Source: Cotesia glomerata (lineage: Eukaryota; Arthropoda; Insecta; Hymenoptera; Braconidae). From it: DNA of 64,000 nt. Each line of letters starts with the position of its first letter. Position 1 is the first letter of the stretch. The stretch spans positions 20,546,430 through 20,610,429 of the forward strand of contig NC_058158.1 of NCBI RefSeq assembly GCF_020080835.1. The letters are read 5' to 3'. The notes below the pieces were generated by a model, which saw only the letters and a program-made list of their open reading frames with translations, had not been told where the DNA came from and made no database searches. The position numbers were made by a program, and so were the translations under genes. Of the stretch, positions 46,698-58,477 are shown in pieces.

Positions 46698-46709
46698 CCA
46701 CTAGATGGC
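46698..46709 (+). promoter_or_regulatory. Candidate CTCF core site
   Basis: CCACTAGATGGC matches the conserved CTCF core (CCASYAGRKGGC) at every position. It lies about 390 bases upstream of gene H, between the repeat cluster and the gene. A single 12-base match can occur by chance. Confidence 0.35.
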
Positions 46710-47097
46710 ATTACTAAATAACGCCTAAACTTTTTCATTTGATAACCTTTATTTTATTCAACATAAATATTCCTTATCCACTAATATACATTTCAGTTTA
46801 TTTCAACAAAAATTTGTTTATTTAGGGCATAAAATATTCTGCAGCGAATGATCATATAAATATTTCTTTTTTAAACATTACTCGATTTATTATCAGTATA
46901 AGCAACTCACGTAATTTAACCAAATTATATTAATCTTGAGTTATTTCGGATTGCTGATCTTATCTTATCTGTGTAATAACATTTTTCATATGATTTATAA
47001 GTTGTTACTTCAAAGTTAAAAAAAGTATATTAATTTGAATAAATATGATAACTTCGGTATTATTTCAGGTGAAGATATATACACAAAGTGTATCATA

Positions 47098-48245
47098 ATG
47101 GAGTTACAGAGTTCTACTGAAAATATGGGCAAAATAAATGATGGAAACCGATTTTTCTTGGAACAAGAAATTAATACCTCAACACTGTTAAAATCAAGTA
47201 CATATCCTGTACCTGAAATACGAATGTCTGATATTGACCTGTCAAGAAAAAACGATTTGGACCAAAGTGGGTCATCATGTGCACCAAGTTTGCCATCTGG
47301 ATTATTAGAAATAATTGAGGATGATTGGCTACATGAGACATCTGTCGAAACAGAAATATTAGAACAAAGTAATCAATTAGTAAATATAACTGATTGTGCA
47401 GATGAAATTGAAAATCGGAAAAATTATTTTAGTGAATGCGTAAATTCCTGTCATGATCCGACGACTGATAAAATTAACAATGAAAACATAAGCAAAATCT
47501 CCCAAGACCTCCAAGATGCACATGTTAATGTGCTAAACTTTAATTATGAGCATAATTATTCAAAAGTAAGAAATGAAATTTTATTTATTGACAATCATAC
47601 TGATAGACTTAGTGTTAATACTGATAATGATGAACTTAGTGTTGATACTGATACGAATGTTGATATTAATGCTGATGCTGATCAGATTTTTATTGATACT
47701 GATACTAATGCTGATACTGATTCTGATGCTAATGCTGATCAGATTAGTATTGGCTCTTTGAAAGTACAGCGGTCACGCCGTGTCTCAAAGACTGTAATCA
47801 AGAAAAAGATAGTTTCTAAGCAGTATTTTGGTCTTTACTGTAAGATTTTGGTAACAAAGTTTCTCGTCATTTAGAAACACATCACGAAAATATCGCTGAG
47901 GTTCAAAAATTTATGAAATACCCACTACGAAGTGCTAAAAGAAATAAAGCCATAACCGATATTCGCAACCGTGGGACTCATCTTCACAATACATCAAAAA
48001 AATTTAATACAGGATCATTAATAACTAGTCAAAGGTCACAACCTGGTTACAATCGTACTGCTCGTCATTTCGAGTTTTGTCCTTATTGCAAAGCTTACCT
48101 CGCTAAAACGACTCTACCTACACACACAAAAAAATGTATGAAGAATCCTGAGAAGATATTATTAAAAGACAAAAATATCAGAAAGCATGGAAAAAAACGA
48201 CAGACAAATAAAGATGTTAGGAAGTCATCAGTCAGTATTAATTAA
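47098..48245 (+). pseudogene. Gene H: zinc-finger-only relative of the tyrosine-recombinase gene G
   Basis: From ATG 47098 the frame runs to 47874, with an acidic region (residues about 180-219) containing DTDTNADTDSDANADQ. It enters a C-x2-C finger (LYCKILVTKF), then meets a one-base deletion near 47857. The reading continues in the next frame as SRHLETHHENIAEVQKFM to 48245, including RNRGTHLHNTSKKFN and a second finger FCPYCKAYLAKTTLPTHTKK. The same order (finger, PKG/ERRK segment, finger) opens gene G, where a recombinase core follows. Here the protein stops after a basic tail, so it lacks the core and SANT domain. A TTTCAG at 47063-47068 suggests an upstream intron. The frameshift could be an assembly error. 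Confidence 0.6.
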
Positions 48246-49710
48246 GTTTCTTATTCTGAAGTGATATAGAAATCGAAACCTATTATTTATATGATTTCAT
48301 AAAAAAAAGTTTAATAGTTATTGTACGTTTGAAATTAAATTAAAATTTTTTCATAAACTAAAGACTGAGATGTTTTAATAGTTAGATATACAATAAAATA
48401 GGATAAGAAAATATTTGCAGATAATTTAGCTTATGTAGATTATTTATTCAGATTTTAACAATAATATTTATTAATATCTCAAATAAAAGCAGACAATAAA
48501 CTTTTTATCTAGATTCTACAAAACATTCATATTTATATGTTCTACAAAATAACTTTAAGTCATAGCAACTTCGTAAATAGTCCTGGAAGTTAATAAAAAC
48601 ATATCAATATTATCTAAATAATAGAAATGTTTATGTTTTATAAGAAATTTTCATGAAAACATTTTGAAAGTAGTTTGAAATTCGAAATATAATACAATTT
48701 ACCAATATGTTACTGAGTAAGCAGTTTAATTACACATCAAGGTAAATCTAATGTATATTTATTAGCATAAATTTCCTTAAATAAATTTCCTAAAATCAGG
48801 ATCTGTTGCTCATAACTTTGTAACTAACATAATTTATTAGTGTACGTTCTTTTTAAGTATAATTGTTACTTTTACTAATTAATATAATTGCTGAATAAAA
48901 TCAAAATAAAAATGGTTGAGAATTTTAACTTATAACTGAAACTGAATCTAAATCATTTTTGATTATAACATCTCACTTCAAAAACTTTTGAAATAGCTTT
49001 TGAATTTCTAGAATTGAGAGAGTAGCAAGTAATTTGTCGTATTTTTTCACTAACAAACATGTTGGCAGAATCGGTAAAATATTATAAGCAATGTGCTGAC
49101 TGAATATGATTCTAATACGATTAACTTATATTATCACTTTCAAAAGATTTTATTTCATTATAAACTTTAATATTTTCTGTAATTTTTTCTTCTTAGTCGT
49201 ATTGTTCAATCACACCTTGATCACTACCTGCATACAATTAGTGAGTACATTGCAATTACGGTGAATGGAATAAAGCGTATCGGAATATAGGTATTTAGAA
49301 AATATCTCAACTAATTTTACTTTATTTTGAAATCATAAGCTTAGCAGATAAGTACATATAAAAAATAATAATTGTAGCAACCTTTTTTTTATGAAATGAT
49401 AGTATGAGGACAAACCTCAAAATATCCTCTAATAAAGTTCTTGAATGTTGCTCAAATCACTGTTAAAGAACATGAACATTATTAAAGGAATAACGTTCGA
49501 GATAAACAAATATAATGTATTACAATAATTTGCCAAAGTAATAACAATACAAAAACTAATCGTACATTTAATCTCACTGTTAATTTCATGTACTACAAAT
49601 AATTGTATTATGAATTAATTTTTATTAATATGAAGAAATGATTAATATTAGGTAGTAACAGTTCGATTAATTTGTGAAGCCATCCTTTCGATTAATGGTG
49701 CAACGAAAGT
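48246..49710. other. Intergenic AT-rich DNA between convergent genes H and G
   Basis: No ORF or RNA gene seen. One palindrome-family copy at 49403-49421. Confidence 0.5.
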
Positions 49711-50015
49711 TTAACAGTTTTGACTATGTATTGGAGTTTGAACTCTCTTTTTCAAATATTTAGTCACATCCAGCTGTACTGTTTGATTACCAATTATTTT
49801 GAGTGCCATCGTTGATGTTTTTGGTTTCCCTTTTATTTGATTTGAGACCCAGGTCTTGATTGACTTTCTAGACCGACCTTGCAAACAAGGATATTTTTCT
49901 TGAAGATCATCGATGTCGTTCAATGATGGTAAGGTTTTAGCTTGCAAATGATGATGGAATGCCGAAAAAACAACACCAAGTTCTGTTTGCGTCCAGCGCT
50001 TCTTCTGATGTTTCT
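49711..50015 (-). pseudogene. Gene G last exon: SANT/Myb-like domain
   Basis: Follows acceptor TTTTCAG. Reads EKHQKKRWTQTELGVVFSAF, then LPSLNDIDDLQEKYPCLQGR and SIKTWVSNQ, a tryptophan-spaced helix-turn-helix typical of the family's C-terminus (W...W about 50 residues apart). Stop TAA at 49711. Phase fits the preceding exon. Confidence 0.65.
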
Positions 50016-50154
50016 CTGAAAATTAAATTAATTAGTCCATAAATAAATAATAAAAAAAACTTAAAACTAAGTAATATGAAACGTTCTTGATTATAAGTGA
50101 AATAATTGAAAGATAATTTCCCAGTTTCGGGTGCTTTATTTATTTTCGTTTTAC

Positions 50155-51915
50155 CAGTATAATCATAGTTATTACTTTCAGGATTTGCCGTATTTTCACC
50201 AGAAAAGTGATCTTCATTACACAAATCATACTCGACGTGAATTGATTTGCTTGTGGAAGAACTAGATTGGTTCAAATCAGAATCTTTCATAACATATGAA
50301 CAGGATGGTTGTGAGAAGTCGTGAAAATCTCGATTTGCCTCTTTTTCACATACTATATCTGGAATTACAATAAAATCACTAACATCATCGACGATATCCT
50401 CATCTTCCTCAATGTCAAGTGGACCTTGTACAGCTTCCAAAACTTTTGCCACTTGGACTATTGTTTTAGACTTAATTGGCTGCCAGTAAAAATCTTTATG
50501 TATTTTTTCAGAATGACCTAGATGATTAATAACATCTCCGAGGGCTTTGTCATTTAACTCGAGTTCAATACATTTTGTTGTTACATGTTTCCGTAATCCA
50601 GTTCCGCGAAGTAATTCTGGCTTTTCTGCACCACAATCAATAGACGAAATTCTCATTTCCTTGCAAATATTAACCACCCTTACGCGGTCATCAATATTAT
50701 TCGGTAATCCGAATAAATATTCATTCTTCGGAGGTACATTTGCGCTGAGACGGTGTCTTATTATAATATTGATTTCTTTAAGTATATCAGCACCCACAAT
50801 TACCGCTACTGTACGATTTCTTTTGCCTCTTATAGCTATTCTGAAAAATTTTTTAGCTATGTTTACACTTTACCGGTGTCATCCAATAAATTGAATTCTT
50901 CTCGATCAGCTTCTCTATCAATACACTCAATCTTATTTAAATCAGTTAAAAGTATATTTTGGATGTCACCTACTCTTCTACGATTAAAAACGAGAATATA
51001 GGCAGATACGAATTTCAAACCATTCAACCATTCTCGCAAGTTAAAGCAATGTTCCAAGATTTTAAAACATTTTTTTCTTTCAGCTTTTAAATAATTAATC
51101 AACTTCTGAATATCTTCAGTCATTAGTAATAAAACTACTTTTTGTCTTTTTAGCTTACTTTGAGCCTCCCCGGCGATTTGATTTATGGAATCTGGCATTT
51201 CATTTTTGTAAACCTTTCTAAATCTCATAACTCTGTCTAAACCTTCTTTATAATTCTTTTTCGCGTGCTCACTTTCATAAATTTTACTAATATGCTTTAA
51301 GTAAGTTACCAAGCTTAAAGCGGAAGACGGTGCACCACAATCGTTCTCCAAACGATTTATTCTTGCAACTACTTCTATAGCTTTTACTATCGTATCAATG
51401 AATTCCGGTGCAAAAATAGACGCAAGATCTTCTACTAGAGGGTTTAGTTCTTTTGCTGCAAATAATAAACGTCCCACAAGTCGTAACTTAGCTCGAATCA
51501 AATTATGTTGGTAATGTGCGGTATGTTTTATGCACAATTTATTACCATACAAAACTAATAACCAGTCATATCTTATTAAGCGTACAATTGCGTCTTCTTG
51601 GAATACAGGAAAAATCACTAAACTGAGTGTATCTCTTGCATTGGCATGAACACGCCCTTCTACGTCGCGACCAAGGAATTTATGAGTGTGCTCCATTTGT
51701 TTTAGCACCTATACACCCAGCAAAATGTTTATAAGAGTTCGATTTTGTTACTGTTTTAAGGCACTTTGGACAAGTGATATAATCTTCAGCAGATTTATTT
51801 TCTGATTTTGGACGACGACTAACTAATAACTTTCCAGTATACTTAGGATTAGTATTGTGCAAAGTTCGACCATTGTCTCTATAAATTTCGATCAATTTTT
51901 TTCTTTCTTGAGTAC
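50155..51915 (-). pseudogene. Gene G core exon: second zinc finger and tyrosine recombinase-like domain
   Basis: Begins TQERKKLIEIYRDNGRTLHN, then finger ITCPKCLKTVTKSNSYKHF. After a one-base shift near 51702 it runs through FLGRDVEGRVHANA, YGNKLCIKHTAHYQHNLIRA and FNRRRVGDIQNILLTDL (box I Arg, about 50970). After a two-base shift near 50862 it reads IAIRGKRNRTVAVIV, LRGTGLRKHVTTK (second Arg/Lys-His region), VINHLGHSEKIHKDFY (His and candidate nucleophile Tyr at about 50488), then an acidic tail. The donor is ACTG/GTAAAAC at 50154. All expected catalytic positions are present despite the frame breaks. Confidence 0.65.
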
Positions 51916-52594
51916 CTGCGTAAAAAAATATTTGTGAATATTTTAAGCAACAATATTTAATACTGTAAATATTTAAGGATAAAATTTTTATTATATACAG
52001 AATTTTTATTATTTCATTATATCACGCTCAACAATAAGATGATAGATATTCTGAGTATGTCACAGAGATAAACCAGCGATTTACCGTTCGTCAAAATCTT
52101 AAAATATGACTCCCAGGTTCGCGACACGTATTTATTATACCGTGTATAAAAAGTTAGAATTGGATATATTTATGTTATTATATATCATAATATGCTTAAT
52201 CAAATGCAGTAAAAATGTAACTTTTCGAATTGTTACTTAATAGTTGAGTTACGAGTAATGCTTTTCATTTTTATTATTGCAAAAGTTTAATTAAAGCGAA
52301 TTGAAATCATAAAGGTAATATACATTGCACTCTCGATAAATGGAAATATTTATATTCAATATTGATTTCGAATCGACATTTACTCAAAATACAATAATTA
52401 CTATCTAAAAAGTGAATGTAAGTTAAATATAAAAATTATTTGCAACATTAACCGTTAAAAAACATAAAAATAGGTGGTTGACATTCAGCTACTTCTAGAA
52501 CGTCATCCAGCTCTCTCAAATCAAACTTTTAAAGCAAATATAATGAAAATAAATTTAACTCGCAAATTCGAAAATTTCCACAAATATTACAAAC

Positions 52595-52842
52595 CTTTTG
52601 GTGTATTTTTTAGTTGTTGCGCTTCTTCAATATCTTTATGCTTAGTCTCAATATGTCTCGGTAGTTTAACAACTAACTTGTGACAATAAATACAAAAGTA
52701 TTTTTTCTTCCAACGCGGTTGTGCAATGACAACTCCTGACTTATCAGTAATAATACTGCTTTCGGCTTTCAATTTAGAACTATCACAAGAGCCGTTCGAT
52801 AGCAGTGGAATCTTGATAGATGTTGAGTTACCAATAATTATA
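52595..52842 (-). pseudogene. Gene G exon with first zinc finger
   Basis: Coding resumes on the far side of the inserted element with IGNSTSIKIPLLSNGS and reaches YFCIYCHKLVVKLPRHIETK and H, a C-x2-C...H-x3/4-H finger. The exon ends NTPKG at donor AAAAG/GTTTGT; joined to the acceptor ACGCAG/GT at 51916 it gives NTPKGTQERKK, in phase, and matches the corresponding join in gene H. Confidence 0.65.
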
Positions 52843-52874
52843 TTTTACACGCTTTTTATTAGCTTCACTTGTAT

Positions 52875-52955
52875 GTCAGTTTGTCAGTTTGTCAGTTTGT
52901 CAGTTTGTCAGTTTGTCAGTTTGTCAGTTTGTCAGTTTGTCAGTTTGTCAGTGTG
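52875..52955 (+). repeat. (GTCAGTTT)n microsatellite
   Basis: About ten 8-base units; the encoded ORF is an artefact. Copy 1 has about five units. Confidence 0.9.
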
Positions 52956-53039
52956 TCAGTATGTAACTCTCCTTCGCATAAAGAGACTACCATAATGATA
53001 TTATTTAAATTTTGATTATTATCAACCTAGAACCCAGGT

Positions 53040-54330
53040 GATGACCTTCCTAGTCATCCTCTGATGACCATCCCGAAGTTATATCTCGAAACCAGGTGTT
53101 TTCCTCCGTAGGTTTTCATCGGGAATGGCACAGATAAACCCGTACATCAACCCGGAATCCTCTGATGACCATCCCGAAGTTATATTTCGAAACCAGGTGT
53201 TTTCCTCCGTAGGTTTTCATCGGGAATGGCACAGATAAACCCGTACATCAACCCGGAATCCTCTGATGACCATCCCGAAGTTATATCTCGAAACCAGGTG
53301 TTTTCCTCCGTAGGTTTTCATCGGGAATGGCACAGATAAACCCGTACATCAACCCGGAATCCTCTGATGACCATCCCGAAGTTATATCTCGAAACCAGGT
53401 GTTTTCTTCCGTAGGTTTTCATCGGGAATGGCACAGATAAACCCGTACATCAACCCGAAATCCTCTGATGACCATCCCGAAGTTATATCTCGAAACCAGG
53501 TGTTTTCCTCCGTAGGTTTTCATCGGGAATGGCACAGATAAACCCATACATCAACCCGGAATCCTCTGATGACCATCCCGAAGTTATATCTCGAAACCAG
53601 GTGTTTTCCTCCGTAGGTTTTCATCGAGAATGGCACAGATAAACCCGTACATCAACCCGGAATCCTCTGATGACCATCCCGAAGTTATATTTCGAAACCA
53701 GGTGTTTTCCTCCGTAGGTTTTCATCGGGAATGGCACAGATAAACCCGTACATCAACCCGGAATCCTCTGATGACCATCCCGAAGTTATATCTCGAAACC
53801 AGGTGTTTTCCTCCGTAGGTTTTCATCGGGAATGGCACAGATAAACCCGTACATCAACCCGGAATCCTCTGATGACCATCCCGAAGTTATATCTCGAAAC
53901 CAGGTGTTTTCTTCCGTAGGTTTTCATCGGGAATGGCACAGATAAACCCGTACATCAACCCGGAATCCTCTGATGACCATCCCGAAGTTATATCTCGAAA
54001 CCAGGTGTTTTCCTCCGTAGGTTTTCATCGGGAATGGCACAGATAAACCCATACATCAACCCGGAATCCTCTGATGACCATCCCGAAGTTATATCTCGAA
54101 ACCAGGTGTTTTCCTCCGTAGGTTTTCATCGAGAATGGCACAGATAAACCCGTACATCAACCCGGAATCCTCTGATGACCATCCCGAAGTTATATTTCGA
54201 AACCAGGTGTTTTCCTCCGTAGGTTTTCATCGGGAATGGCACAGATAAACCCGTACATCAACCCGGAATCCTCTGATGACCATCCCGAAGTTATATTTCG
54301 AAACCAGGTGTTTTCCTCCGTAGGTTATTT
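53040..54330 (+). repeat. 101-bp minisatellite with 505-bp higher-order repeat
   Basis: The anchor CCGTAGGTT recurs every 101 bases from 53103 to 54315 (13 units, no indel). Four marker variants (TATTTCGA, CTTCCG, CCCATAC, GAGAATGG) repeat in the same order every five units: 53204-53608, 53709-54113, then a third start at 54214. Confidence 0.95.
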
Positions 54331-54913
54331 ACACGCTTTATATTAGCTTCACTTGTATGTCAGTTTGTCAGTATGTAACTCTCCGTGGGTAATTTGCGCG
54401 CCTGAATATTTTTGATAATCAACAAATAATAGTTTAAAAAAACTAAAAAATCACGCTTTTATAAATAAACCAAACTAAAAAGTAAAAAATAAATAATAGT
54501 TTAAAAAAACTAAAAACACGCTTTTTATAGAAAACCAAACTAAAAAATAGAAAATAAATTTTAATAAATTTAAATTAAGAATAGTGTTAAAAATTTCAAT
54601 AAATATAAATTAATAATAGTGTAAATAAAAAAATGTATTTTATTTTAAAAAAAGCGTGGGGTGCATGGTGTCAATAGTTATAAATATTTTATTGACAGAT
54701 ATGAGTAGAGTGATTATCATTTTGATATCTTAAAAAGCACCTTACGCTTTTTTTAAAATAAAATACATTTTTTTATTTACACTATTATTAATTTATATTT
54801 ATTGAAATTTTTAACACTATTCTTAATTTAAATTTATTAAAATTTATTTTCTATTTTTTAGTTTGGTTTTCTATAAAAAGCGTGTTTTTAGTTTTTTTAA
54901 ACTATTATTTATT

Positions 54914-57289
54914 GTAGATGTGATGCACATGAGAGTACATTTACAGGTGAATTTTCAGCTGCTATACCTCTATCATTTACTGTTTCAAGGACCTGTATAT
55001 TTGATTGGGAATCTTCTGATAATGTAGAAGAATGTGATATTTTGTTCGGATCAAAGTCAATGTCACTGCTCTCTTTATTATTGGTAGAGTTATTTTCTGA
55101 CGAAAAATTAATATTTTTGCCAAAATTTATTGGTGGGCGATCTCTTAGACGTGGAATTGATAAATTATCATTATTATCATTATCTTCTGAGTAGTTCCGG
55201 ATAATTTCTACAGATTCACTCTCTAATTAACATGAGAGAATATTTTCTAATTGATCAGAAATCTATCATCCAAACAAAAACAGTGAATTTATAATTTACA
55301 TTTAATTATTTTTAATAAATTAGTAATGCAAATAATTATATAAAATCACAAACCTGGTAAACAGACTCATAGTTTGACAAATCATTATCATCCATGTTTG
55401 TGTCATTAATACTTGGGATAATAACTGCGTCTATTAATTCATTTTCCGGTGATACGAATTGTGCAGAAGTAACGTCGATTTCAGTTGGCAAAATGCTGCA
55501 TTTTCTTGAAAAACTCTATCAAAATTGTTCTGTAAAATATATAATGAATTTTAAGTGGATATTAATCTTACGAATTGTTTAATCACGATCAAATTTTTTT
55601 TTTTAATAGCGAAATTCAACGATTAGATAATTATGAAATCCATAACTAAATAAATTATTTAAAAATTATCTCAAATAGCACATACAAAATTTTAGTCACT
55701 ACTGATTTAAAAAAATTGTCAAATCATAATGATCACATAGTTAGTAAGGAAAAAAATGTTAAATCATAAGTGCAAATTGCCTATTATATAATAAAGATTA
55801 TAGGATTGATTATCATAAATTTAGCCAAAACAATTTTGAAATAAACTTTTTGATGATCTAAAATTTCACTAGAAACAATAATATTATTAGCTTCACAAAG
55901 AATCATCGATTTTTGGTTTATTTCATGACAATTCAAGTTTAGATCTAACTCAGCTAATTCATCTTAGACCGTTATATTATTGACATCTTCGACACTTTTT
56001 AATATCTATGTGATCAAAAGATAGCAGAATTTCATCAAAAAAACAACTATATTCAAGTGAAAAAGTTCGAATCTTAGTCATTCGAATAGCATAATAAAAA
56101 AAGTTAATAAATATTAACTAATCTCATTATTTGGTGCCAAACTTTCTGAAACTAAACCAACATCTTCAGGTTCAAAATCACAATCAATTGTCATTATATC
56201 CTGGTTCATTAGATGATCACCCAATTCTAAATGATTTAAATCACCAAACACTTCCTGTAAATCCGGAAAATTACAAAAATTTTAAATTGGCATTGAATTA
56301 ATTTAACTAAACGTAATAATTAAAAAATAACTTACCTTTGAATTTTGAACCATGTTGTTCGGAATCACAGGTCTATGGAGATCATCAAATTTATTTTCAT
56401 TCATACCGTTTAGCTCTATTTTGTCTTTATTTATTTCAAAATTTAATTTAGATTGTATACTCGTTTCTTCGGGAGTCACATGACAGCTAGTTGAAACATA
56501 AAATTTATTATTGTTAACATTTATGACGTTTGCGCCAGCTAGTATACATAGAGAATCTTTAGACTTTTGATCAGTGTATTCATCGGGTATAATCTGAAAA
56601 TCACCAACCAGTTATTTTTACCTACATAATTTTTAAACTTTTACTTTAGAAAAAAATAGAATGACAAATTTTAGTATTTACTGTTGCTTTTTTTGTGTCT
56701 GATTGAGATTTTTTGTCATGTAGATCGAATTTTTTGTCTGAGTCAGAATTATTTTCATTAAAACTTGGATCCATTTCGAGACTAAAACCTGAATCCACCA
56801 TTACGACACATTTTTTAATACTCGATGATTCATTTGCATTTTTAGCTAATAATGACGGTGGAAGATAATTTTCATCAAAACGTTCAATAGGTATCACTGG
56901 TAGCCGAATATCATAACGTGAATCTGTTAGCGAAGAACCTGCTTCTTGTGGTATATCTGATACATCTTTTTTTTGTTTTTTTGATAATATTTCATCTTTT
57001 TTGTATTCATTCATACGTTTTAATTTTATTATTGGCATACCAGCATTCAACGTATCGCATATAGTTGATAGAATATGAAAATCTGTACAAAAGAAAATTT
57101 TTTAGCAATATACTTGGAAAACTAAAGAACTTAAAATCTATAATACGATGATGCCCAGTAATTATTTTTTCTCATATGTTGCGTTCTAATAATTAAGTTC
57201 TTATGCAATAAATTCCCAGATATTTTATTGAAAATTATTGGATACTTACCACTCACAGCTAATTTTTGTATTTTTCTGATAAAATACAT
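54914..57289 (-). pseudogene. Gene G N-terminal exons
   Basis: First codons MYFIRKIQKLAVS (57289-57250) end in a donor GTAAGT. Exon 57082-56682 follows acceptor GTACAG and ends at GTAAAT; exon 56593-56336 follows TTTTCAG and ends AAAG/GTAAGT. Exon 4 (about 56254) begins EVFGDLNHLELGDHL and has no clean donor. Exon 5 (to 55354) includes PTEIDVTSAQFVSPENELID and ends CAG/GTTTGT. Exon 6 (55220 on) reads SESVEIIRNYSEDN to NSPVNVLSCASHLQ and is cut by the inserted element. The content is low-complexity and acidic, with no recognisable fold. Confidence 0.5.
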
Positions 57290-58440
57290 CTTTTTTTAAT
57301 TATTTTATAATTTTTTTTGTCGGTAGCATAAATTAATCTGTACATTTTATTGAACTTAGTTTCAATTTCGTAAATTTTAGATTACAACAGCTCAAGATGG
57401 AATTAATATTATATTAAAAAATATGACGATCGAAAAGGTTCTCAATCTTTCTTCTATTTATTTCTCTCTTTCTGAGATATTTGTCGAAACAATTTTTAGT
57501 GCTATCTTTCTTCAGTGTTATTAGTATCAGAAGGCACGTTAGATGTTACGACTCGTCAATTCCACATATGAATTCACCGTCTTATTTCGAAACCGCGCCG
57601 GCGATAGTCGCGTTCCACTAAGCGTTCAAAACGACCGTAATTCTATCTAAATTCACGTAGCGTGATCGTTTTGAACGCGGCATATATAATAAAATCCAGA
57701 CTACAATGAGCTATCGTAAAATACTCAGTCGACACTAATGATTTCACAGAAATTAAATTCAAACTAACACAGTTATTAAGCAGCCTATTATTATAAAGCA
57801 GTCCAAATGTAAAAGTATTTTTTTATTTAGTTCTTTTGAAAATAGCTAAGTTAATTTGCTTACTAAATATAGAATTCGAATGATTTAATATACAATGAAA
57901 CCAATAAGAGTATATATTTTATAATTTTATATAAAAAAAAAAACAAAACAAATTAATAGATAGACTTAATTAATAGACAAGACTTTGAATTTATAAAAAT
58001 TTCTCAAGAATCAATCGAGATTTTTATTTATTTGACAATAAATAAATATCGAAATGTCGTTATTTAGTTTGCTCACATAAAATGAAATTAACTGTGGTAT
58101 AGTTTATAATCTGAGCCTAATTAATAACAGCACGGATAGTATAATAAACTTTAATCACATTTATTGTAAGTAACTTGTCATCTTACAGTAGAAACACAAA
58201 TGTATATCTAAAAATAGCGAGTTAATATATGACTTATACATCAATTCTTTCATTGTAGCCATAAATATTTTCTTCTGTATTTATTGTATAAAAACGTATT
58301 TTCATAAAAATATAATCATTTAAAGTTAGACATAATCAATAAGTCAGTTTAAATTATTCAAACACATGCTTTTATATCTAGACAAGTAACGATATTTATT
58401 TTTAACACAGTATATCGAAATAAATGATCTATATAATTTC
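57290..58440. other. Upstream region of gene G with a GC-richer palindrome
   Basis: AT-rich apart from 57570-57690. GCGTTCAAAACGACC (57622-57636) pairs with GATCGTTTTGAACGC (57664-57678) around a 27-base loop, 330-390 bases upstream of the gene G start and followed by ATATATAATAAAA. Possibly promoter-associated. No ORF. Confidence 0.45.
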
Positions 58441-58477
58441 CACACGAATGTGCTTTGAATGCAATTAATCGAAATAT

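Larger units (their letters stand above)
52843..54913 (-). mobile_element. Composite foldback/minisatellite element, copy 2
   Basis: Inverted relative to copy 1 (11841-12849). Order on the plus strand: TTTTACACGCTTTTTATTAG end, (GTCAGTTT)n, unique linker, thirteen 101-bp units, a second TTTACACGCTTTATATTAGC, then the palindrome (about 54499-54913) with centre GAGTAGAGTGATTATC. It lies inside a coding exon of gene G. No ORF of its own. Confidence 0.8.
49711..57289 (-). pseudogene. Gene G: zinc fingers, Crypton-like tyrosine recombinase core, SANT-like tail
   Basis: Multi-exon gene read on the minus strand: start exon 57289-57250, then 57082-56682, 56593-56336, about 56254-56125, about 55510-55354, 55220-54914, (2.07 kb element), 52842-52595, 51915-50155 and 50015-49711. 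Most junctions have GT-AG and consistent phase; the 56125/55510 junction is unresolved. It belongs to a multicopy invertebrate family with this architecture. Damage: an element inserted in a coding exon, a +1 shift in an A run near 51702, and a two-base insertion near 50862. The long acidic N-terminal exons look like a regulatory region. Recombinase identity is inferred from the R...LRK...LGH...Y layout. Confidence 0.6.

Noticed and set aside
50830..50862. A 33-base intron (GTAAAG...TTTTTCAG) that might explain the frame break in gene G
   Set aside because: Removing it leaves an in-frame TAG and it is too short; a two-base insertion fits the family better.
52726..52995. ORF with repeated SVCQFVSL
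   Set aside because: Translation of the GTCAGTTT microsatellite opposite gene G.
53040..54330. CRISPR-like regular array
   Set aside because: Units are contiguous 101-bp repeats without unique spacers, in eukaryotic DNA; it is a minisatellite.
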